From: an uncultured Pseudomonadota bacterium
Lineage (GTDB): Bacteria; Pseudomonadota; Gammaproteobacteria; Steroidobacterales; Steroidobacteraceae
Assembly (NCBI GenBank): GCA_903838705.1
Contig: CAILZL010000011.1
Span: 1-64,000 of the forward strand
Length of the DNA: 64,000 nucleotides
Reading direction: 5' to 3'
The position numbers were made by a program, and so were the translations under genes. Position 1 is the stretch's first letter, and each line of letters opens with the position of its first letter. Shown here piece after piece: positions 58,104 through 64,000 of this stretch. Under the pieces are notes generated by a model, which did no database searches, was not told where the DNA came from, and worked only from the letters and a program-made list of their open reading frames with translations.

Positions 58104-59279
58104 ATGAACCCGTCTGTTGGCGCCGCCGGACCCAAACTGGGCTGGCTGTTGTTGTTAGGTGCCTTGACCTGTCTTGGCCCAATTTCCATAGATCTGTATC
58201 TGCCTGCATTCAATCTTGTCGAGCACGAACTGGGCAAGGGGATAGCCAATACGCTGGCTGCTTATATGTTTGGTGTGGCGCTGGGTCAATTGTTCTATGG
58301 CCCGTTAAGTGATCGCTTCGGTCGCAAGCCGCCTTTGTATGGTGCCTTGCTGCTGTATTGCCTGGGGTCGCTTGGCTGTGCCATGGCGCACAGCATGAAT
58401 GCACTGATTCTGTTCCGCTTTCTGCAGGCGCTGGGTGGCTGTGCGGGCGTGGTGGTTGCACGTGCTATCGTGCGTGATTGTTGTGAGGCACATGATGCAG
58501 CGCGGGTGTTCTCGACGCTGATTCTGATTACTGCAATCGGTCCGATCGTTGCGCCGCTGGTGGGCAGCTTTCTTGCCGTGGCCAGCAGCTGGCGTATCCT
58601 GTTCTACGGTCAGGCCGTACTGGGTTTTCTCGTGCTGCTCGTTATGCACTTTTCTTTGCGTGAAAGCGGAACACGCGGTCAGGCAATCAGTATGCAGCGG
58701 GTGATCAGTACTTATGCCACGTTGTTGCAGGATCGCAGCTTTATGGGTAATGCACTGCTCGGAGCCTGCGTAATAGGAATGATTTTTTGCTACATCGCGA
58801 GTGCCCCTACAGTGCTGATGCAGTCTTACCATCTTACTACACAGCAGCTGGCGGCATTGATGGGCTTGAACAGTCTGGCATTCGTGCTGGCCAGTCAATT
58901 CAATCTGCGTCGTCTGCGCAAGCATTCACCCGCCGCCATATTGAAAGTTGCAGTGTGGGTACCGGTATTTTTCGCTGCGGCTACGCTACTGATCGATATG
59001 CATAGCGGTATCAGTCTGGGTGTGCTGGTGATCTTGCAGTCAGCGATCTTCATCGGCGCAGGTCACATCGCGCCCAATGCCACCGCAGAAGCATTGTCCC
59101 GGCAAGGTGCGCGTGCTGGTGCAGCGTCTGCACTGCTGGGGTCAATTCAATCGGTAGGTTCAACTCTGGCGGGTGTGGCGGTCGGCTTGTTCAGGTACGG
59201 TGGCGTGCAGGCCATGGTGCTGCTGATGTTAACGTTCGCACTTGCAATGTGCGCAGCACAACGCTGGTCGGCGCGCTAG
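58104..59279 (+). CDS. MFS drug efflux transporter, Bcr/CflA type
   Basis: A 391-residue inner-membrane transporter with twelve helices. GPISIDLYLPAFNLVEHEL and GQLFYGPLSDRFGRKPPLYG are the first helix and the A-motif; VVARAIVRDCCEAHDAARVF is typical. Family members export chloramphenicol, bicyclomycin and similar compounds; the substrate here is unknown. ATG 58104 is chosen since the frame upstream is not family-like. Confidence 0.9.
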   Translation: MNPSVGAAGPKLGWLLLLGALTCLGPISIDLYLPAFNLVEHELGKGIANTLAAYMFGVALGQLFYGPLSDRFGRKPPLYGALLLYCLGSLGCAMAHSMNALILFRFLQALGGCAGVVVARAIVRDCCEAHDAARVFSTLILITAIGPIVAPLVGSFLAVASSWRILFYGQAVLGFLVLLVMHFSLRESGTRGQAISMQRVISTYATLLQDRSFMGNALLGACVIGMIFCYIASAPTVLMQSYHLTTQQLAALMGLNSLAFVLASQFNLRRLRKHSPAAILKVAVWVPVFFAAATLLIDMHSGISLGVLVILQSAIFIGAGHIAPNATAEALSRQGARAGAASALLGSIQSVGSTLAGVAVGLFRYGGVQAMVLLMLTFALAMCAAQRWSAR

Positions 59280-59286
59280 CTGCCAG

Positions 59287-60048
59287 TCAGCGCGTGGGTA
59301 CTGCCCAGGGCAGCGCTACTTTACGTACTACTTCTTCGTTGTCAGGTTGTTCATCCTTGATCCGGGTTGCAATGGCGGGTTGTGCCTGACTGGAGTTGAT
59401 CCATATCTGACCCTGCAGGTCGCCATGTTGATCGACTTTTCCCTTGAACAGCAGGGTTCGCCCCTGGCTGAGTGCGCTCAGGTACACATCATCACCATTC
59501 GCCTGACCATAGAGAGTTAATGGTTTGCTGCCCTGATCGAGGATCAGCTTGCCATCTACTGCATCAAACGATTGTCGCAATTGCAATGTGACCGGTGCGC
59601 TGAAGTGATCGGGGCTGATGGCCGAAAGCTGCCAGTAACCCGAAATATCCGCATTGTCGGTGCTGGCCTGCGCAACGAATCGAAAGCGCTGATTCAGTTC
59701 AGCATTGAACGGCAGGGTTTCAGTTTTGCCAAGCGGATCGGCAATCTGCAATTCGCCCTTGAGCTGCTTGCGGCTGAAGCTGACTTTCAGATTGCCGGCG
59801 CCTTCGGGAAGCTGTGCCTCAAGCACCCCTTCATGAAATTGAACTGCTGTCGCGGCCAGGGCATCACCGTCCTGTAGCAGCCACAGCTGTGGTGTGCCTC
59901 CCTGACTGCCTATACGAAGTTCGAGCGGAACCTGGCCGCCTTTAACTTCCACGACGGCCCGGTAGTCACCGGCAACAGGGCTGTCCAGCCTGCTACAGCC
60001 GGTGGACAGCATTGCAAGAAGTGGAAAAAGAAGTCGCAGCTTGCTCAT
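59287..60048 (-). CDS. Hypothetical lipoprotein
   Basis: A 253-residue protein with a lipobox (LLAMLSTGC) and an all-beta-looking mature part, with repeated stretches such as GGQVPLELRIGSQGG and DISGYWQLSAISPD. No family was recognised. It is convergent with the MFS gene (stop codons 7 bases apart) and divergent from the sulfate transporter operon. Confidence 0.7.
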   Translation of the reverse strand: MSKLRLLFPLLAMLSTGCSRLDSPVAGDYRAVVEVKGGQVPLELRIGSQGGTPQLWLLQDGDALAATAVQFHEGVLEAQLPEGAGNLKVSFSRKQLKGELQIADPLGKTETLPFNAELNQRFRFVAQASTDNADISGYWQLSAISPDHFSAPVTLQLRQSFDAVDGKLILDQGSKPLTLYGQANGDDVYLSALSQGRTLLFKGKVDQHGDLQGQIWINSSQAQPAIATRIKDEQPDNEEVVRKVALPWAVPTR

Positions 60049-60228
60049 GGAGTGAGAGTAACAGTGAAGCTGTGTTCATTCTGCCGCAGCTGACTGAATC
60101 TGGCGTAATTCTTAACGACTTGTCATCTGTAACCGCTTTATGTCCCATCATTCGGTCTGGTTGCCAAGCGATTTGTTACCACTTTATAACCAGTCTGTAA
60201 CTGACCCTGATACCGCTGGCACGGTACG

Positions 60229-62058
60229 ATGCCTGACCTTTTGCCGGTGCCTACGTCCATGTCCATCACGCTCGATCAGATTACCAAGCGTTACCAGAAC
60301 ACGCCGGTGGTCAACGATGTATCGCTGGAAGTCAGCGATGGCGAGTTTTTTGTCCTGCTCGGTGCCAGCGGCAGTGGCAAAAGCACCCTGTTGCGTGCCA
60401 TTGCCGGGTTGACCGGCGTTGATCATGGCCGTATCTCGCTGCATGGTCGGGACGTAACCCAGGTATCACCGCGCAAGCGTGAAGTCGGTTTCGTATTCCA
60501 GAACTACGCCCTGTTCAAACACATGAGCGTGGCTGACAACATCGAATTTGCCCTGCGCGTGCGGGGAGTTAAGTCAGCTGAGCGTCGCGCCCGCCGGCAA
60601 GAGTTGCTGAGGCTGGTTGCACTTGAGGGTATGGATGACCGGCTGCCTACCCAGTTGTCCGGTGGCCAGCAGCAGCGGGTGGCGGTGGCGCGGGCCTTGG
60701 CTCACAAGCCACAGGTTCTGCTGATGGATGAACCCTTTGGTGCGCTGGATGCCAAGATCCGTGAAGAGTTGCGCCGTACCATTCGCGAGGTTCAGCGTGA
60801 GCTGAAAATTTCCACCATTCTTGTGACGCATGATCAGGAAGAAGCCTTTGCGCTGGCAGATCGCATCGGCGTGATGAATCTGGGGCGATTACTGGAAGTG
60901 GGACGTCCTGAAGAGTTATATGCACGACCGGCAACGCGTTTCGTCGCGACATTTCTCGGTGCGGCCAATCTCCTGCTTGCACGCCAGACAGCTCAGGGCA
61001 TACGTGTTGGTGCTACACCTGTCAGCACGATGCTGGACAAGCCGGCGAATCAGCGTGCCGAGCTGCGTCGTGAACATGAAGTGGTTGCCATGCTGCGGCC
61101 GGAAGAAATTTCGCTGGCTGTAGAACGTGAATCGCTCAACAGTATTTATCTCGGTGCAGGTAAGGTAGAGACAATCAGTTTTACCGGTGCCTTTGAGCGG
61201 TTGCGCGTACGTATGGTTGAAGCAGACAAGGCCGCTGTATCAGCTGATGCCGATGCGGAGAATCTGGCGATTCTGGATGTGACACGCACGCAGCACGAGC
61301 AGCGTCAGTTGCCATTGAGTGTTGGCCAGAGTGTTGCGGTCGGTGTCCGGCGCATTCATGTACTGCCCACGCCATTGTCCAGTTACAGTGTTTATGCAGT
61401 GACCAGTACCGAGGCTGATGCATTGAAGCAGCATCCATTGCTGGTGGATCTGGCGACTCGCATGAAGACCCGCATCACTACTCAGATAGAGCCGGGACTG
61501 GGTCAGGCAGGTACGGCCAGACCACAGCAACCTCTGGCGGGTGTTGCGGTAATTGCAGCGGGTGCAGATGCCGGTGCGCAGCTTGATTGGCTGTTGCAGC
61601 GCGGCGCTGCTGAAGTACTGATCCTGCCCGGACAATACACACCCGCCACGCGAGTGCTGATTCACTGGACCGGTGAGGAAGTGCGGCGCGCTACACTCGC
61701 TGTCGCTGCCAGCGTGTTGCGCCATGTGCCTGCTGAAGCCACTTATCTGAACATTCTGCCGGAAGAAGAAAGTGATGCCAGCAAGCCATCAGGTATGCGC
61801 GAGTTGCTTGATGCACGTTCAGAAGCACAGGCGGTACACGGTCTGGAAATGCGTACCGAGTTGCATTACGGCGATGCCGCAGCGCTGTTACAGCGGGAGC
61901 TGGCAGAGCATACCAGTGGGATGCTGATTCTGGGTGTGACTGATCCGGTTGATTTCAGGCAACGCTTCGACTGGTTGCTACAGCAATCACCCGGATGGCC
62001 GGTACTGCTGGTATTCCGTTCGGAAGAAACTTCTGCGCCTGTAAGGAAGATGACCTGA
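60229..62058 (+). CDS. cysA: Sulfate/thiosulfate-type ABC ATPase with a C-terminal USP-like extension
   Basis: A 609-residue protein. Residues 13-250 are a CysA-type ATPase: Walker [10 protein letters not shown] (45-53), LSGGQQQR (143-150), LLMDEPF (164-170) and His201 in VTHDQEEA, followed by a TOBE-like region (about 285-385). The last 200 residues are unusual: [20 protein letters not shown] with YLNILPEEE, and GMLILGV with PVLLVF, resemble universal stress protein strands. The start is ATG 60229 or ATG 60259, neither with a strong ribosome binding site. It is first in cysA-sbp-cysT-cysW. Confidence 0.85.
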   Translation: MPDLLPVPTSMSITLDQITKRYQNTPVVNDVSLEVSDGEFFVLLGASGSGKSTLLRAIAGLTGVDHGRISLHGRDVTQVSPRKREVGFVFQNYALFKHMSVADNIEFALRVRGVKSAERRARRQELLRLVALEGMDDRLPTQLSGGQQQRVAVARALAHKPQVLLMDEPFGALDAKIREELRRTIREVQRELKISTILVTHDQEEAFALADRIGVMNLGRLLEVGRPEELYARPATRFVATFLGAANLLLARQTAQGIRVGATPVSTMLDKPANQRAELRREHEVVAMLRPEEISLAVERESLNSIYLGAGKVETISFTGAFERLRVRMVEADKAAVSADADAENLAILDVTRTQHEQRQLPLSVGQSVAVGVRRIHVLPTPLSSYSVYAVTSTEADALKQHPLLVDLATRMKTRITTQIEPGLGQAGTARPQQPLAGVAVIAAGADAGAQLDWLLQRGAAEVLILPGQYTPATRVLIHWTGEEVRRATLAVAASVLRHVPAEATYLNILPEEESDASKPSGMRELLDARSEAQAVHGLEMRTELHYGDAAALLQRELAEHTSGMLILGVTDPVDFRQRFDWLLQQSPGWPVLLVFRSEETSAPVRKMT

Positions 62059-63131
62059 TGCTGCGTACGGTCTGTCTCAGTCTGCTGTTTCTTGCATTCC
62101 TCAGTGCCTGTAGTGCAGGTACGGCAACGGATGTAAAAAGCGTGCAATTACTGAACGTCAGCTACGACCCGACCCGTGAGCTGTATCGCGATGTTAATGA
62201 GCGCTTCAGCAAGCAGTGGCTGGACAAGACCGGACAGCATGTAAGTATCAAGCAATCGCATGGCGGCTCGGGCAGTCAGGCGCGTGCCGTGATCGAAGGT
62301 TTGCGTGCAGATGTGGTGACGCTGGCGCTCGGCTATGACATTGATGCCATCCACAAGCGGGGCAAGAAACTGGGTGCGGACTGGCAAACCCGCCTGCCTG
62401 ATAACAGCTCGCCCTATACCTCAACCATTGTGTTTCTGGTACGCAAGGGCAACCCGAAAGGTATTCATGACTGGGATGATCTGATACGCAGCGATGTAAA
62501 AGTAGTCACACCCAATCCCAAAACCTCAGGCGGTGCACGCTGGAATTATCTGGCTGCATGGGGCTATGTGCTTGAGCGTGAGTTGCAGGGTGACTGGAGC
62601 AAGCTGAGTGATCCGGCTGCTGCCGGGCAGGTTGCGGCAGCGCAGATCAAAGCCGAACAGTTTGTGGCCGCGTTGTATCGCAACGCGCCGGTTCTGGATC
62701 GGGCGGCGCGTGCGGCGACCAATACTTTCGCGCAGCGTGGCATCGGAGATGTGCTGATTGCATGGGAAAATGAAGCACTGCTGGCCATCAAGGAGCTGGA
62801 CGGGCAGGGACTGGAACTGGTTGCACCGAGTTCCAGTATTCTTGCCGAGCCGCCGGTGGCGATTGTGGATACCGTGGTGGATCGCAAGGGAACGCGCCAG
62901 ATCGCCGAAGCATACCTGCAATATCTATATAGTGATGCAGGACAGGAGCTGGTGGCGGAACATCATTTCCGGCCACGTAATGCTGCCGTGATGACTCAAC
63001 ATCAAAGCGAATTTCCAGCAATTAGACTGTTCACTATCAGTCAGGTGTTCGGCAACTGGCAGCAGGCACAGGCAGAGCATTTCGCAGATGGCGGAAGATT
63101 TGATCACATCTATACGGTGCCCAAGAGTTGA
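62058..63131 (+). CDS. sbp: Sulfate/thiosulfate-binding protein, lipoprotein form
   Basis: A 357-residue binding protein. The N-terminus LFLAFLSACSAG is a lipobox, so it is membrane-anchored rather than free in the periplasm. Family stretches: LLNVSYDPTRELYRDVNERF, SHGGSGSQARAVIEGLRADVV, VTPNPKTSGGARWNYLAAWGY, and IGDVLIAWENEALLA. ATG 62058 overlaps the cysA stop by one base. Confidence 0.92.
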   Translation: MLRTVCLSLLFLAFLSACSAGTATDVKSVQLLNVSYDPTRELYRDVNERFSKQWLDKTGQHVSIKQSHGGSGSQARAVIEGLRADVVTLALGYDIDAIHKRGKKLGADWQTRLPDNSSPYTSTIVFLVRKGNPKGIHDWDDLIRSDVKVVTPNPKTSGGARWNYLAAWGYVLERELQGDWSKLSDPAAAGQVAAAQIKAEQFVAALYRNAPVLDRAARAATNTFAQRGIGDVLIAWENEALLAIKELDGQGLELVAPSSSILAEPPVAIVDTVVDRKGTRQIAEAYLQYLYSDAGQELVAEHHFRPRNAAVMTQHQSEFPAIRLFTISQVFGNWQQAQAEHFADGGRFDHIYTVPKS

Positions 63132-63133
63132 GC

Positions 63134-63973
63134 ATGGCTGATACACGTCAACATACGGTTCTGCCTGGTTTTGGCTTGACGGTGGGTTACACCACCTTCT
63201 TCCTGAGCGCAGTGGTACTCATCCCGCTGGCGGCCATGGTGATCAAGGCATCCAGCATGAGTATTGGCCAGTTCATGGCGGTACTGCTTGATCCACGAGT
63301 GATTGCATCTTACAAACTGACATTTGGAACGTCGTTGCTGGCTGCGCTGATTAACTCGGTATTCGGTTTTATTATCGCCTGGTCACTGGTTCGCTATGAT
63401 TTTCCCGGCCGGAAGTTTCTTGATGCGCTGATCGATATGCCGTTCGCGTTGCCGACGGCAGTGTCCGGCATTGCGCTCACCGCTGTGTTTGCCCAGGACG
63501 GCTGGCTGGGTCAGCAGCTGGCGCGCATGGGAATACAGGTGGTGTATACCTGGCTGGGCATCACGGTGGCGCTGACCCTGATTGGTATGCCGTTTGTAGT
63601 GCGATCGGTACAACCGGCTCTGGCAGAAGTGCAGCGCGATCTTGAAGATGCAGCGGAAACACTGGGTGCCACGCGTTTCACTGTATTCTGGAGGATCATC
63701 TTTCCGACAGTGCTGCCTGCCTTACTGACGGGCTTTACCATGGCATTTGCACGCGGTATTGGTGAGTATGGTTCAGTCATTTTTATTGCCGGCAACTTGC
63801 CGATGAAAACCGAGATAACACCACTGCTGATCGTCATCAAGCTGGAACAATACGACTATGTGGGTGCGGCAGCACTGGGTTGCATCATGCTGGGCATGTC
63901 GTTTTTCATGCTGTTGTCGATCAATCTGTTGCAGGCCTGGGGCCGGCGACGTCTGTTTGTAGGTAAGCGCTGA
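63134..63973 (+). CDS. cysT: Sulfate ABC transporter permease CysT
   Basis: A 279-residue permease: VLPGFGLTVGYTTFFLSAVV, INSVFGFIIAWSLVRYDFPG, IDMPFALPTAVSGIALTAVF and the EAA loop region DAAETLGATRFTVFWRIIFP are typical of CysT/CysU. ATG 63134 lies two bases after the binding-protein stop; TTG 63128 is also in frame. Confidence 0.94.
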   Translation: MADTRQHTVLPGFGLTVGYTTFFLSAVVLIPLAAMVIKASSMSIGQFMAVLLDPRVIASYKLTFGTSLLAALINSVFGFIIAWSLVRYDFPGRKFLDALIDMPFALPTAVSGIALTAVFAQDGWLGQQLARMGIQVVYTWLGITVALTLIGMPFVVRSVQPALAEVQRDLEDAAETLGATRFTVFWRIIFPTVLPALLTGFTMAFARGIGEYGSVIFIAGNLPMKTEITPLLIVIKLEQYDYVGAAALGCIMLGMSFFMLLSINLLQAWGRRRLFVGKR

Positions 63974-64000
63974 TGTCCAGTGGTCCATCCAGACAACTGC
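63973..64000 (+). CDS. cysW: Probable CysW permease, first codons only
   Basis: ATG 63973 overlaps the cysT stop (TGATG) and opens a frame that runs off the window after MSSGPSRQL. Identity rests on operon order only. Confidence 0.5.

Overview
The window is a gammaproteobacterial chromosome segment. The evidence is the gene order: gmk-rpoZ-spoT-recG with yicC, rph and rdgB nearby; rsmG-parA-parB-atpIBEFHAGDC-glmU-glmS, which is the block usually found close to the replication origin; tatABC; trkAH; an OxyR with Cys199 and Cys208; and a coxB-coxA-ctaG-ctaE-DUF2909-SURF1-ctaA oxidase cluster. Moderate to high GC, the aa3 oxidase and the long-type LeuA argue against an enteric bacterium. An order such as Xanthomonadales, Nevskiales or Steroidobacterales is possible but not shown. 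No tRNA, rRNA, CRISPR array or prophage was seen.

Layout. Positions 1-2410 are the accessory edge: one end of an IS5-type element that cuts off a beta-propeller (SBBP) gene, a toxin-antitoxin pair with a repeat-type operator, and a frameshifted MerR regulator that keeps its operator-like promoter. Positions 2495-11186 hold bioD and an aa3 cytochrome c oxidase locus with its assembly factors, including a 43-residue membrane peptide. Positions 11209-25106 are mostly minus strand: a peptide ABC transporter, tatABC, dtd, a lipoprotein, PBP1b, the Trk potassium system and ubiA. Positions 25233-26520 contain a PhnA-like zinc-ribbon protein and an orphan lipoprotein of different base composition. 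Positions 26591-33421 form the minus-strand run yicC-gmk-rpoZ-spoT-ridA-recG. It is divergent from a PP2C phosphatase followed by rph-rdgB-hemW.

Positions 36821-37344 form the only long gene-free stretch. It contains two perfect DnaA boxes facing each other and a separate 17-bp palindrome. It is followed by rpmE, a di-heme cytochrome c4, rsmG, parAB, the complete ATP synthase operon with a recognisable promoter and terminator, glmU and glmS. After glmS come a lone methyltransferase gene, slyD, a DUF2934 protein with a histone-H1-like tail, a CBS-domain protein, leuA (with a possible leader peptide), oxyR, yajQ and a Bcr/CflA-type efflux gene. The right end is a sulfate-type ABC transporter whose ATPase has a C-terminal extension of about 200 residues resembling universal stress proteins, followed by a lipoprotein binding protein, cysT and the first codons of cysW.

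Most of the window is ordinary core genome. The items most worth follow-up are the ATPase-USP-like fusion with its unusual operon order, the DnaA-box palindrome, the IS5-truncated beta-propeller gene, and the orphan PP2C phosphatase at the rph-yicC junction. No convincing new defence or mobile system was found.
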